Positions 37,624-47,088 of a stretch of 64,000 nt of DNA are shown here, in pieces (positions within the stretch are counted from its first letter, which is position 1; every line of letters begins with the position of its first letter). The stretch lies in contig NZ_JAUEQY010000036.1 of assembly GCF_030406325.1 (NCBI RefSeq), positions 1 through 64,000 of the forward strand, in the 5' to 3' direction. The notes under the pieces were generated by a model. That model had not been told where the DNA came from. It searched no databases and was given only the letters and a program-made list of their open reading frames with translations. This stretch comes from Actinomadura sp. DC4. Lineage in GTDB: Bacteria; Actinomycetota; Actinomycetes; Streptosporangiales; Streptosporangiaceae. The position numbers and the translations under genes are program-made.

Positions 37624-38718
37624 TCAGGTGACCGGGATCACCAGGATCCGGTCGTCGCCCTGCTTCGGGGCGCCGCGGCCGTCGCGGTTGCTCGTGCTCA
37701 CCCACAGCGAGCCGTCCGGCGCGGTGACGACCGCCCGCAGGCGCCCGTACCGGCCGGTGAAGCGGGCCACCGGTTTGCCGACCGAGCCGCCGGCCGACAG
37801 CGGCACCTGCCACAGCCGTGTCCCGCCCAGCGCGGCGGCCCACAGCGAGCCGCGGTCGTAGGCGAGCCCGGACGGCGACGCCTCGTCCGTCGTCCACGTC
37901 AGCAGCGGCGGGGTGTACCGCTTGCGGTCGCCGCCGAACCCCTCGACCACCGGCCAGCCGTAGTTGTGGCCGGCCTCGATCCGGTTGACCTCGTCGAAGC
38001 GGTCCTGGCCGAACTCCGAGGCGAACATGCGCCCCTGCGTGTCCCACGCCAGGCCCTGGACGTTGCGGTGCCCGTACGTCCAGACGCGCGTGCCGAACGG
38101 GTTGCCCGGCGCCGCCTTGCCGTCCAGCGTCAGCCGCAGGATCTTTCCGCCGAGCGAGGACCGGTCCTGGGCCAGGTCGCCGCGGCCGGTCTCGCCCGTC
38201 GAGGCGTACAGGTAGTGGTCGGGGCCGAACGCGAGCCGTCCGCCGTTGTGGATCGGGCCGCGCGGGATGCCGCCGACCAGCGTCTGGACGCCGCTGACGC
38301 CCTTGCCGAGGTAGGGGAACCGTACGATGCGGTTCTCCGAGGCGGCGCTGTAGTAGAGGAACACCCAGTGGTCGCGGGCGAACGTCGGCGAGACCGCCAC
38401 CCCGAGCAGACCGCCCTCTCCGGCGGGAGAGACGCCGGGCACCTTGCCGACGGTGCTCACCTTGCCGCCCGGCGTCACGCGCAGCAGGCGTGCGGTGTCC
38501 CGCTCGGTCACCAGCGCGTCACCGCCCGGCAGGAACGCGATCGCCCACGGAACCGACAGGCCGGTGGCGAGATCGCGCGGAGTGCCGGCCGACGCGGTGT
38601 GCGCCGGAGCCGACGACGGCAGCGGCGGGGGAGTCGAGCCGGCCGCGTGTGACGGTTCGCCCGACGAGCAGCCGGCGAGTGTAAGAGCGCCTAGGGCGAC
38701 GAGGATTCTGAGCCTCAC
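37624..38718 (-). CDS. PQQ-type sugar dehydrogenase lipoprotein (glucose/sorbosone dehydrogenase family)
   Basis: The protein has 364 residues, a lipoprotein signal (VRLRILVALGALTLAGC) and a Ser/Pro linker, then a six-bladed beta-propeller. Blocks are GLSVPWAIAFLPGGDALVTER, GEGGLLGVAVSP, GPIHNGGRLAFGPD and TYGHRNVQGLAW, with the His of PIHNGG typical of the PQQ enzymes. It is anchored outside the membrane. GTG at 38718 directly precedes the signal; TTG at 38727 also has a GGGA upstream. The sugar oxidised is unknown. Confidence 0.85.
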   Translation of the reverse strand: MRLRILVALGALTLAGCSSGEPSHAAGSTPPPLPSSAPAHTASAGTPRDLATGLSVPWAIAFLPGGDALVTERDTARLLRVTPGGKVSTVGKVPGVSPAGEGGLLGVAVSPTFARDHWVFLYYSAASENRIVRFPYLGKGVSGVQTLVGGIPRGPIHNGGRLAFGPDHYLYASTGETGRGDLAQDRSSLGGKILRLTLDGKAAPGNPFGTRVWTYGHRNVQGLAWDTQGRMFASEFGQDRFDEVNRIEAGHNYGWPVVEGFGGDRKRYTPPLLTWTTDEASPSGLAYDRGSLWAAALGGTRLWQVPLSAGGSVGKPVARFTGRYGRLRAVVTAPDGSLWVSTSNRDGRGAPKQGDDRILVIPVT

Positions 38719-38896
38719 TTTGGTCAAGTTCCCATCTCGATCCGGAACGAACTTCTCCTGGCGGCATTGACTCAGAGTGATCGCGGGCCGGGCGCCGGAG
38801 AACGGGTGATCTATGCCTCTTAGCGCCACATCGTCACACCTCGACGTCACGGCGCGGAGGCGACGGCCGTACGATCACAGCCGGAGGTGCGATGCG

Positions 38897-39808
38897 GTGA
38901 GAATATGGGTGCCGGACCAGGAGATGGCGGACTCCGTCGGGGCGATCGACGGCGTCAGCGCCCAGGTCTACGACGGCCGGGGCGGCGAGCTGCCCGGCGA
39001 CCCGGCGGAGGTCGCGTTCTACGTCCCGCCGTTCGTCGCGACCCCGCGCAGCCGCGACATCCTCGCCGAGATGACGAACCTCCAGGTCGTGCAGTTGCAG
39101 GTCGCCGGAGTGGACACCTTCCTCCCGCACATCGCCGACGGCGTCGTCCTCTGCAACGCGCGCGGCGTACACGACGCGAGCACCGCCGAGTGGGTGGTCG
39201 GCGGAATCATCGCCGCGCAGCGCGAATTCCCCGGATTCGCGGGCGCGCAGCGCGAGGGCCGGTGGGACTGGCACATGACAGACGCCTTGACAGACCGGAC
39301 CGTGATGATCATCGGCTACGGTTCCGTGGGCGCGGCGATCGAGCGGCGGCTGCTCCCGTTCGAGACGCGCGTCATCCGCGTCGCGCGCACTGCCCGTGAC
39401 GGTGTGCAGCCGGTCGGTGCACTGCCGGATCTCCTGCCCGAGGCCGACGTCGTGGTGCTCATCGTGCCGTCCACGGCCGAGACCACCGGCATGGCCGGCA
39501 AGGCGTTCCTGTCCCGCATGAAGGACGGCGCGCTGCTGGTCAACGCGGCGCGGGGCACCGTCGTCGACACCGGCGCGCTCCTGGCCGAGCTCGCCGGCGG
39601 GCGGCTGCGGGCGGTGCTCGACGTGACCGACCCCGAGCCTCTCCCCGCCGGGCACCCGCTCTGGACGGCGCCCGGCGTCTTCATCACCCCGCACGTCGGC
39701 GGCTCGACTCCGGCCTCGCGCCGGCGGGCCGTCGCGCTGGTCCGTGAGCAGGCCGGACGCTTCGTGGCAGGGGAGCCGCTGCACAACGTCATCAAGGGCG
39801 ACTACTGA
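38897..39808 (+). CDS. D-isomer-specific 2-hydroxyacid dehydrogenase
   Basis: The protein has 303 residues. The NAD-binding motif is GYGSVG (about residue 139). Catalytic residues appear in LVNAARGTVVD (Arg), DVTDPEPLP (Glu/Asp) and TPHVGGSTP (His). It is shorter than SerA and lacks ACT domains. GTG at 38897 follows GGAGGTG at 8-nt spacing, which fixes the start. It is divergent from the sugar dehydrogenase gene, with a 178-bp shared promoter region. The substrate is unknown. Confidence 0.85.
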   Translation: MRIWVPDQEMADSVGAIDGVSAQVYDGRGGELPGDPAEVAFYVPPFVATPRSRDILAEMTNLQVVQLQVAGVDTFLPHIADGVVLCNARGVHDASTAEWVVGGIIAAQREFPGFAGAQREGRWDWHMTDALTDRTVMIIGYGSVGAAIERRLLPFETRVIRVARTARDGVQPVGALPDLLPEADVVVLIVPSTAETTGMAGKAFLSRMKDGALLVNAARGTVVDTGALLAELAGGRLRAVLDVTDPEPLPAGHPLWTAPGVFITPHVGGSTPASRRRAVALVREQAGRFVAGEPLHNVIKGDY

Positions 39809-39960
39809 TCCGGTAAATCCTGTGCGGCGGCACTTTACGCGCCGGCGGCCGATTACTCGCCGCGATTTTCCCCACTTGATGTGTGTTACCGACAAACCGC
39901 CCAAAACGCCCATGAGGCGGTCACCGAGTGTGTCCGGTTGTCGCCGGGTGGACGCCCGGC

Positions 39961-40186
39961 CTCAATCGGGCCGTGACCTACGGCCCGTACATTGAGCGGC
40001 GAAGCTGACCAGCCTGACTGCCGCGCGAGCCGTGCCGGAAGATCCCGGCAAGGCATCCGCGGGGCGCGAAACATGAACCCGGTGTCCCGCAGGGCGGGGC
40101 ACCCGTCTCGTACAGGATGACAAGGCACTTGACAGCCCGGCGGCCGACCCGCCTCGCAGCGACCCGAGGTCTGTGGAGATCTCGGG
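39961..40186 (+). other. Hairpin-rich leader region before the PAS-GGDEF-EAL gene
   Basis: Four strong hairpins lie in series in this otherwise gene-free 448-bp gap. (1) 39961-39996: CTCAAT plus CGGGCCGT pairing with ACGGCCCG and ATTGAG. (2) 40033-40050: TGCCGG with CCGGCA. (3) 40081-40103: ten pairs, one G-U. (4) 40163-40186: nine pairs, one G-U. They end 70 nt before the start codon. It may be a structured 5' leader; the first may terminate the previous gene. I see no match to known c-di-GMP riboswitch cores. Confidence 0.45.
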
Positions 40187-40256
40187 AGTCATGTGACCGG
40201 TACGAGGCGTTTCCACTGCGGGACAGCTCATGATCAAGTTGCGGGGAGCAAGTTAG

Positions 40257-42977
40257 ATGACCGGGGAGGGGACGGAGCGGCGGCGCTGGGGCATCCCGGT
40301 GGCGTTGCGGCCGTTCGGAGCGCTGGCGGCGCTCGCCTTGATCTATGTCCTCGCACTCGGGCTGGGCTGGGGCGGCGGTCTCTCCGGTGCCTGGATGTCC
40401 GCGTGGGCCGCGGCCGTGGCGGCGACCTCGCTGCTGTACGCCGCGTTGCGCACGCCGCAGACGCCCGCAGGCAAGATCGACCGCGACATGTGGCGATGGT
40501 TCGGCGTCGCCGCGATCGCCTGGTGCGCCGGCGCGACCGTCAACGCGGTGTCCCGGCTGGTGATCAGCCGGGCCGTGGTCACGGTCTCCCCGGCCGACCT
40601 GTTCCTGCTGGTCGCCCCGATCGCCATCACCGCGGGCTTCATCGTCCCCGTACGCCTCCCGCGCAGCCCGCGCCCCTGGCTGCGCTACCTCGCCGACACC
40701 TACGTCTGCGCCTGCGCCCTGTTCGTCGCCGGCTGGGTGGCGATCTTCGACCGGCTTTACCACGTGGCCGGCGAGGGCTGGGGGCAGTTCCTCATCGAGC
40801 TGCGCTATCCGGTCCTCGACGCCGTACTGCTCTGCGTGCTGTTCCCGATGGCGCTCGGCGCCGTACGGGCCAACCACCGGCCCGCCGCCATCGCCTACTG
40901 CGCTCTGCTCGTTCTCACCGCAGCCGACGTCCTGTACGCCGTCCTCCGCCTGAACGACGGCGGCGCGCACGGCGTCCCGGCCGACGTCGTACGCGCGGTC
41001 GGCCTGCTGATCCTGGCCGCCGTGCCCTGGATCGCGCGCGACCGCGGGTCCGCCGACGAACTGCGGCGGCCGCTCGTCGGCCCCGGCCTGGCCCCCGCCG
41101 CGACCGCCGCCGCGGCCGCGATCTTCGTCGCCGGCCACACGCTCACCGCGGCGCGCGGGCTGCGGCCGATCGTCCCGATCATCGCGGGCTCGGCGGTGCT
41201 CGTCGTCCTCGCCCGGCTCGCCGAGCTCGTACGGGAGAACGACCGGCTCGCCCGCGCCGCCGAGAGCGGCGAGGAGCACTTCCGCGCGCTCGCCGAGAGC
41301 ATCAACGACGTCGTGCTCATCTGCGGCCTCGACGGCGTCGTGCAGTACGTCAGCGCGGGCGCCCGGCGGTCCTACCACTACGCCGCCGAGGACCTGCTCG
41401 GCCGTCCCGTGTACGACGTCGTGCACCCGGAGGACCTGCCCCGCGTCGTGGACGCGGTCACCTCCTTCCTGAGCGCCGACTGCGACCTCGACGTCGCGCG
41501 CCTGGCCTGCCGCGTACGGGCCACCGACGGCACCTGGCTGCCCACCGAGTCGACGATCTCCCGGTACGGCCGGGCCGGCGACGGCACCGACCAGCTGCTG
41601 GTCACCACCCGCGACTTCAGCGAGCAGGCCGCGCTGGAGCGGCAGGTCGCCCACCTGACCTTCCACGACGGGCTCACCGGCCTGCCCAACCGCGCCTACC
41701 TCGAAGAACGCGCGCGGGAGAAGGTCGAGCGCGGCCAGGGCCCGGTCGCCGTGATCTTCGTCGACCTCGACGGCTTCACCGCGGTGAACGACTCCATCGG
41801 CCACGCCGGAGGCGACCAGGTGCTCGCCCAGGCGGCCCGCCGGCTCCGCGCCGGCGTGCTGGCCGACGACACGGTCGCTCGCTGGGGCGGCGACGAGTTC
41901 GCCGTGCTCATGGAGAGCGCGACCGACGTGCAGACCGTGGTCGACCTCGGCGAGCGCCTGCTGCGGGCGCTGGCCGGCGAGCCGTACCGCGTCGCCGACC
42001 GGGGCATCGTGCTCACCGCCAGCGTGGGCATCGCCTTCACCGAGGCGGGCGTCGGCGGTCTCGAGCTCATCCGCAACGCCGACATCGCGCTGTCGCGGGC
42101 CAAGGCGATCGGCGGCGGGCGGGTCGAGGTCTTCGCCGCCAAGATGCACGCCGACGTCATGCGTCGCCTCGAACTCGGCAGCGACCTGCAGCGCGCGCTC
42201 ACCGAGCAGCAGTTCGCCGTGGAGTTCCAGCCGGTCGTCGAGCTGGCCACCTCGCGGGTCACCGGCGTCGAGGCGCTGGTCCGCTGGTGGCGCGACGGGG
42301 TCTCCGTACCCCCCGAGGAGTTCATCGGCACCGCCGAGGAGTCCGGCCTGATGGTGCCGCTCGGCAACTGGGTGCTGCGCGAGGCCTGCCGCCAGGTGGC
42401 CGCCTGGCGCGCGGAGGCGCACTGGGACATCGGCCTGTCGATCAACCTCCGCCCGCGCGAGATCGCCGCCGCGCACTTCGTCGACTCGGTCGCCGAGGCG
42501 CTGCGCGAGAGCGGGCTGCCGCCCGAGGCGCTCACACTCGAGGTCGAGGAGGAGGTCCTGGTCGACGGGGCCGACGAGCTGATCAGCCGGCTCTCCGCGC
42601 TGCGCGAGCTCGGCGTCGGCCTGGCCATCGACGACTTCGGCACCGGGTACGCCTCGCTCGCGTTCCTGCGGCAGCTTCCGGTCGACGTGATCAAGATCGA
42701 CCCGTCGTTCGTGGCCGGACTGGGCCGCGACGAGACGCTCACCCTGCTGACGCGCACCATCGCCCGGGTCGGCCGCGACCTCGGCCTGACGGTCGTGGCC
42801 GAGGGCGTCGAGCGCCCGGAGCAGCTCGAGCTCCTGCGGGAGATGGGTTGCCCCCGCGCCCAGGGTTACCTGGTCTCACGCCCGATGGCGCCGAGCGGCA
42901 TCGAGGCGCTCGTCCAGCTCAGCTCGCGCGGCGAGGCGTCCATCCCGCTGCACGGCTCGGTGATCTCGGCGAGCTGA
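40257..42977 (+). CDS. Membrane PAS-GGDEF-EAL protein (c-di-GMP turnover)
   Basis: The protein has 906 residues. About eight membrane spans (15-320) are followed by a PAS sensor domain (about 335-455, starting EEHFRALAESINDVVLICGL), GGDEF with intact WGGDEFAVLM (near 545) and EAL with GVEALVRWW, SINLRPREI, LEVEEEVL, DDFGTGYAS, VIKIDPSF and VAEGVE. Both catalytic sites look intact. Unlike the protein at 29554, the I-site position reads LADD, so product inhibition is probably missing. ATG at 40257 follows GGGGAG. The leader upstream is unusually rich in hairpins. Confidence 0.9.
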   Translation: MTGEGTERRRWGIPVALRPFGALAALALIYVLALGLGWGGGLSGAWMSAWAAAVAATSLLYAALRTPQTPAGKIDRDMWRWFGVAAIAWCAGATVNAVSRLVISRAVVTVSPADLFLLVAPIAITAGFIVPVRLPRSPRPWLRYLADTYVCACALFVAGWVAIFDRLYHVAGEGWGQFLIELRYPVLDAVLLCVLFPMALGAVRANHRPAAIAYCALLVLTAADVLYAVLRLNDGGAHGVPADVVRAVGLLILAAVPWIARDRGSADELRRPLVGPGLAPAATAAAAAIFVAGHTLTAARGLRPIVPIIAGSAVLVVLARLAELVRENDRLARAAESGEEHFRALAESINDVVLICGLDGVVQYVSAGARRSYHYAAEDLLGRPVYDVVHPEDLPRVVDAVTSFLSADCDLDVARLACRVRATDGTWLPTESTISRYGRAGDGTDQLLVTTRDFSEQAALERQVAHLTFHDGLTGLPNRAYLEERAREKVERGQGPVAVIFVDLDGFTAVNDSIGHAGGDQVLAQAARRLRAGVLADDTVARWGGDEFAVLMESATDVQTVVDLGERLLRALAGEPYRVADRGIVLTASVGIAFTEAGVGGLELIRNADIALSRAKAIGGGRVEVFAAKMHADVMRRLELGSDLQRALTEQQFAVEFQPVVELATSRVTGVEALVRWWRDGVSVPPEEFIGTAEESGLMVPLGNWVLREACRQVAAWRAEAHWDIGLSINLRPREIAAAHFVDSVAEALRESGLPPEALTLEVEEEVLVDGADELISRLSALRELGVGLAIDDFGTGYASLAFLRQLPVDVIKIDPSFVAGLGRDETLTLLTRTIARVGRDLGLTVVAEGVERPEQLELLREMGCPRAQGYLVSRPMAPSGIEALVQLSSRGEASIPLHGSVISAS

Positions 42978-43101
42978 CGCGCGTCAAGGGGCGTCGCGGT
43001 AAGAATTCTCCGTGGTGTTACGAATGATCGAAAGCCATTGACGCGCAGCGGTGTCTTCGGCACTCTTACCGCGACCCTCACCGTCAGTGCGGAGGCTGCC
43101 G

Positions 43102-45000
43102 ATGCGCGTGCGACGCCGTACCCTCGTCGCGGCGACCGTGGCCCTGGCCGGTCTTGGAACCGGACAGGCTTACGCCGCCCAGCGACCCAGTCCGGTCCCA
43201 CTCACCCGACAACAGGCCTTCGCCGGCGCGGCGACGACCTACCACGTACCCGAGAAAGTGCTGCTCGCGGTCTCCTACCTGGAGTCGCGATGGGACGCCA
43301 ACCAGGGCCGGCCGAGCGTCAGCGCGGGCTACGGGCCGATGCACCTGACCGACGGCACCCTCACCCCCTCCGGCGAGCACCTCTCCGGCGGCGCCGAGGA
43401 CCCGCGCGGCGACACCTCCCGTACGGCGCTGCACCCCGCGGCCGTGACCGCCCAAGGCCAGGCCGCCGGCGGGCAGACGCTCCAGCAGGCCGCCACCCTG
43501 ACCGGGACCGGGGCCGGTGCCCTGCGCGCCGACCCGGCGGCCAATATCCGCGGCGGCGCCGCGCTGCTCGCCCGCTACCAGCGCGACCTCGGCAGACCGC
43601 TCGGCGGCGACCCGGCCGCGTGGTACCAGGCGGCCGTCCGCTACGGCGGCAGCGCGTGGTTCGCCGGCCAGGTCTTCGACGTCCTGCGTACGGGCGCCTC
43701 CCGCACGACCGACGACGGGCAGAGCGTCACGCTCGCCGCCACTCCGGGCCTGCGGCCGGCCGGGGCGGGCGCAGACGACCCGCGGACCGAGTGCCCGCCC
43801 GGCCTCGGCTGCGAGTGGATCCCCGCGCCGTACGAGCAGCTCGACCCGAGCGACCCCACGAACTACGGCAACCACGACCTCGGCGACCGGCCGAAGAGCC
43901 AGAAGATCCGCTTCATCGTCATCCACGACACCGAGGGTTCCTACCCGGTCACGCTCAACCTGGTGCAGGACCCGACGTACCTCGCCTGGAACTACACCGT
44001 CCGCTCGGCCGACGGGCACATCGCCCAGCACCTCAAGGCCAAGGACGTGGGGTGGCACGCGGGCAACTGGTACATCAACGCCAAGTCGATCGGGATCGAG
44101 CACGAGGGCTTCCTCGCCCAGGGCGGCGCCTGGTACACCGAGGCGATGTACCGCAGCTCCGCGGAGCTGGTGCGCTACCTGACCAAGAAGTACGACATCC
44201 CGGTGGACCGGGCGCACATCCTCGGCCACGACAACGTCCCGGGCATCACCCCGGCCAACGTGCAGGGCATGCACGAGGACCCCGGGCCGTACTGGGACTG
44301 GGCGCACTACTTCACCCTCCTGCGCAGGCCGCTGCACGCCACCGCCGGCCCGCGGTCGGGCATGGTCACGATCCTGCCGGACTACGACAAGAACGTCGTG
44401 CCCTACACCGGCTGCGACGCGGCGAACCCCAGTGCCCCGTGCCCGGCGCACGGCGGCGGGTCGGTCATGCTCCGCACCGCGCCGTCCGCCGACGCCCCGC
44501 TCGTGAAGGACATCGGCAAGCACCCGCCGAACGGCGACGCGACGATGAGCGTGTACGACCACAGCGCCCGCGCCGCGACCGGCCAGACCTTCGCCGTGGC
44601 GGACCGTCAGGGCGACTGGACGGCGATCTGGTACCTCGGCCAGAAGGCCTGGTTCCTCAACCCGAGGAAGCAGCCGGCGGCCGTCGGGGCGCACGGCCTC
44701 GTCGTGACGCCCAAGCCGGGCGCCGCGTCGGTGCCGATCTACGGGCGGGCCTACCCCGAGCCGGAGGCGTACCCGGCGAACGTCCCGGTGCAGACGCTCA
44801 CGCCCATGCAGTACACCTTCGCCGCCGGCCAGAGTTACGCCGTGGCCGATGAGCTCAGTGGGGAGTACGACTACTCGAACACCTTCGACGTGTCCACGCA
44901 CACCGTCGTGCGCGGCAAGCTGAAGTACTACGAGATCCAGTTCGGCCACCGCGTCTACTTCGTCAAGACCGGCGACGTGGTGCTCAAGCGCGTCCTCTGA
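43102..45000 (+). CDS. Secreted peptidoglycan hydrolase: transglycosylase-like plus N-acetylmuramoyl-L-alanine amidase
   Basis: The protein has 632 residues. The signal MRVRRRTLVAATVALAG is Tat-like (RRRTLV) and ends near QAYAAQ. A lysozyme/SLT-like region (about 35-200) has VPEKVLLAVSYLESRWDAN and AGYGPMHLTDG, with a candidate catalytic Glu in YLESRW. An Amidase_2 domain (about 268-415) has FIVIHDTEGSY, VGWHAGNWYINAKSIGIEHE and HILGHDNVPG, the zinc histidines and catalytic Glu. The C-terminal 210 residues look SH3-like (VMLRTAPSADAPLV). ATG at 43102 has GGAGG at 6-nt spacing. Confidence 0.85.
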   Translation: MRVRRRTLVAATVALAGLGTGQAYAAQRPSPVPLTRQQAFAGAATTYHVPEKVLLAVSYLESRWDANQGRPSVSAGYGPMHLTDGTLTPSGEHLSGGAEDPRGDTSRTALHPAAVTAQGQAAGGQTLQQAATLTGTGAGALRADPAANIRGGAALLARYQRDLGRPLGGDPAAWYQAAVRYGGSAWFAGQVFDVLRTGASRTTDDGQSVTLAATPGLRPAGAGADDPRTECPPGLGCEWIPAPYEQLDPSDPTNYGNHDLGDRPKSQKIRFIVIHDTEGSYPVTLNLVQDPTYLAWNYTVRSADGHIAQHLKAKDVGWHAGNWYINAKSIGIEHEGFLAQGGAWYTEAMYRSSAELVRYLTKKYDIPVDRAHILGHDNVPGITPANVQGMHEDPGPYWDWAHYFTLLRRPLHATAGPRSGMVTILPDYDKNVVPYTGCDAANPSAPCPAHGGGSVMLRTAPSADAPLVKDIGKHPPNGDATMSVYDHSARAATGQTFAVADRQGDWTAIWYLGQKAWFLNPRKQPAAVGAHGLVVTPKPGAASVPIYGRAYPEPEAYPANVPVQTLTPMQYTFAAGQSYAVADELSGEYDYSNTFDVSTHTVVRGKLKYYEIQFGHRVYFVKTGDVVLKRVL

Positions 45001-45020
45001 ACGGCGCACCAGCCGCCCCA

Positions 45021-45054
45021 CCGCTCACCGTGATCCCGCGATCACGGTGAGCGG
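45021..45054 (+). terminator. Terminator after the amidase gene
   Basis: A perfect 15-bp stem, CCGCTCACCGTGATC with its complement, has a CCGC loop and is followed by TCTCGT. Confidence 0.8.
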
Positions 45055-45109
45055 TCTCGTATGGTGAGACTTGTCGTCCACCAATTTGACGTGAGGCAGC
45101 AAATTCGCC

Positions 45110-45166
45110 ATGGTTGTGAACGTGAAACGCAACCTGATTCTCGTACTTGGCCGGCGCGCGAGCTGA
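45110..45166 (+). CDS. ilvB leader peptide (attenuation control)
   Basis: An 18-codon frame encodes MVVNVKRNLILVLGRRAS. It is loaded with Val, Leu and Ile codons (nine of 18), which are the end products of the ilv pathway. A weak GAGG precedes the ATG at long spacing. Alternatively translation starts at GTG 45116 or 45122: TTGACG (45086-45091) and CATGGT (45109-45114) at 17-bp spacing would place transcription start next to 45122. It overlaps the first arm of the attenuator. Confidence 0.7.
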   Translation: MVVNVKRNLILVLGRRAS

Positions 45167-45222
45167 CCAAGTCGATCGCTTGCGCGCTCCCCTCGACCGC
45201 CTCACGGCGCGAGGGGTTTTTT
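45154..45222 (+). promoter_or_regulatory. Attenuator of the ilvBNC operon with competing hairpins
   Basis: Three mutually exclusive pairings are visible. Segment 45154-45163 pairs with 45178-45187 (10 bp, one G-U). Segment 45189-45195 pairs with 45210-45216 (CCCCTCG/CGAGGGG) followed by six T, an intrinsic terminator. Segment 45179-45185 can instead pair with 45207-45213 (7 bp, one G-U), which breaks the terminator. A ribosome stalled on the Leu-Ile-Leu-Val-Leu codons would cover the first segment and free the antiterminator. Attenuation of ilvBNC is known in Corynebacterium glutamicum. Confidence 0.75.
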
Positions 45223-45312
45223 GTTGGCCATGACCCCTGGGCCCGTGTGACACGGCGGTAACCCGCGATCACGAGCCCGAGCCTCAGCGCTCAGGAGCAC
45301 AAGGACTAAGCG

Positions 45313-47055
45313 ATGACCGAACGGATGACCGGAGCCCAGGCGCTCGTCAGAGCCTTGGAGCGGGTCGGTGTCGACACTGTGTTCGGAATCCCGGGTGGCG
45401 CGATCCTCCCGGCGTACGACCCGCTCTTCGACTCGCGTCAAGTACGTCACATCCTTGTCCGCCACGAGCAGGGCGCCGGCCACGCGGCGCAGGGATACGC
45501 GCAGGCCACCGGCAAGGTCGGCGTCTGCATGGCGACCAGCGGGCCCGGCGCCACGAACCTCGTCACCCCGATCGCGGACGCGTACATGGACTCGGTGCCG
45601 ATCGTCGCGATCACCGGGCAGGTGACGAGCGCCTCCATCGGCACGGATGCCTTCCAGGAAGCCGACATCGCCGGCATCACGATGCCGATCACCAAGCACA
45701 ACTTCCTCGTCACCGACGCCGCCGACATCGGGCGCACCATCGCCGAGGCGTTCCACATCGCCTCCACCGGGCGGCCGGGGCCGGTGCTCGTCGACATCGC
45801 CAAGGACGCGCTGACGAACCAGACCGACTTCGTCTGGCCGCAGCCGATGCAACTGCCGGGATACCGGCCGGCCATCCGCCCGCACGCCAAGCAGATCCGC
45901 GAGGCGGCCCGGCTCCTGACCTCGGCCCGCCGCCCGGTCCTGTACGTCGGCGGCGGCGTCATCAAGGCGAAGGCGGCGGCCGAGCTGCGCACGCTCGCCG
46001 AGCTGACCGGCGCCCCGGTGATCACGACGCTCATGGCCAAGGGCGCGCTGCCCGACAGCCACCCGCTGCACATGGGCATGCCCGGGATGCACGGCACCGT
46101 CGGCGCGGTCGGCGCGCTGCAGCGTTCGGACCTGCTGGTCGCGCTGGGCGCTCGCTTCGACGACCGGGTCACCGGCCGGCTCGACACCTTCGCCTCCGAC
46201 GCGAAGGTCATCCACGCCGACATCGACCCGGCCGAGATCTCCAAGAACCGCCACGCCGACGTGCCCATCGTGGGCGACTGCCGCGACGTGATCGCCGACC
46301 TCATCGTCGCCGTGCAGAACGAGCACACGGCCGGGCGCAAGGGCGACCGCGAGGAGTGGTGGCAGCAGCTCAACGCCTGGCGCGACACCTACCCGCTGGG
46401 CTATGAGACCCCGGCCGACGGTTCGCTCGCGCCGCAGCAGGCCATCCAGCGGATCGGTCAGATCGCCGGTCCCGACGCCCTTTACGTCGCGGGTGTGGGC
46501 CAGCATCAGATGTGGGCCGCCCAGTTCATCGGCTACGAGCGGCCGGGCTCCTTCATCAACTCCGGCGGCCTGGGCACGATGGGCTTCGCCGTGCCGGCGG
46601 CGATGGGCGTCAAGAAGGGCCGCCCTGACACGACCGTGTGGGCGATCGACGGCGACGGCTGCTTCCAGATGACCAACCAGGAGCTCGCCACCTGCGCCAT
46701 CGAGGGCATACCGATCAAGGTGGCCGTGATCAACAACGGTAACCTCGGCATGATCCGCCAGTGGCAGACCCTGTTCTACAACGAGCGGTACTCCAACTCG
46801 GACCTGCAGTCCCGCCGGATCCCCGACTTCGTCAAGCTGGCGGAGGCGTACGGCTGCGCGGGCCTGCGCTGTGACAGCGTCACCGACCTGGACGCGACCA
46901 TCAACAAGGCGATGGAGATCAACGACGTGCCGGTGGTGGTCGACTTCGTCGTCCACCACGACGCGATGGTCTGGCCGATGGTCGCCGCCGGCACCGGCAA
47001 CGACGAGATCAAGATCGCCCGGGACATGGCTCCGGACTGGGGGAACGATGAGTGA
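45313..47055 (+). CDS. ilvB: Acetolactate synthase large (catalytic) subunit
   Basis: The protein has 580 residues and is ThDP-dependent; it makes acetolactate or acetohydroxybutyrate, the first shared step to Val, Leu and Ile. Visible are [13 protein letters not shown], the ThDP glutamate in [29 protein letters not shown], and the ThDP/Mg motif [15 protein letters not shown] ending in NNGNLGM. It lies behind the attenuator. The stop is 33 bp before ilvN. Confidence 0.97.
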   Translation: MTERMTGAQALVRALERVGVDTVFGIPGGAILPAYDPLFDSRQVRHILVRHEQGAGHAAQGYAQATGKVGVCMATSGPGATNLVTPIADAYMDSVPIVAITGQVTSASIGTDAFQEADIAGITMPITKHNFLVTDAADIGRTIAEAFHIASTGRPGPVLVDIAKDALTNQTDFVWPQPMQLPGYRPAIRPHAKQIREAARLLTSARRPVLYVGGGVIKAKAAAELRTLAELTGAPVITTLMAKGALPDSHPLHMGMPGMHGTVGAVGALQRSDLLVALGARFDDRVTGRLDTFASDAKVIHADIDPAEISKNRHADVPIVGDCRDVIADLIVAVQNEHTAGRKGDREEWWQQLNAWRDTYPLGYETPADGSLAPQQAIQRIGQIAGPDALYVAGVGQHQMWAAQFIGYERPGSFINSGGLGTMGFAVPAAMGVKKGRPDTTVWAIDGDGCFQMTNQELATCAIEGIPIKVAVINNGNLGMIRQWQTLFYNERYSNSDLQSRRIPDFVKLAEAYGCAGLRCDSVTDLDATINKAMEINDVPVVVDFVVHHDAMVWPMVAAGTGNDEIKIARDMAPDWGNDE

Positions 47056-47088
47056 GCGCGGCGGACGGCGAGAGAAGGAAGAACGCTC

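Noticed and set aside
39961-40256. Known c-di-GMP (GEMM) or c-di-AMP riboswitch
   Set aside because: The conserved core sequences as I recall them are not found, although hairpins are present.
45060-45065. TATGGT as the -10 box of the ilvB leader transcript
   Set aside because: Its -35 would fall in the preceding terminator stem. It cannot be excluded, but TTGACG at 45086 looks better.
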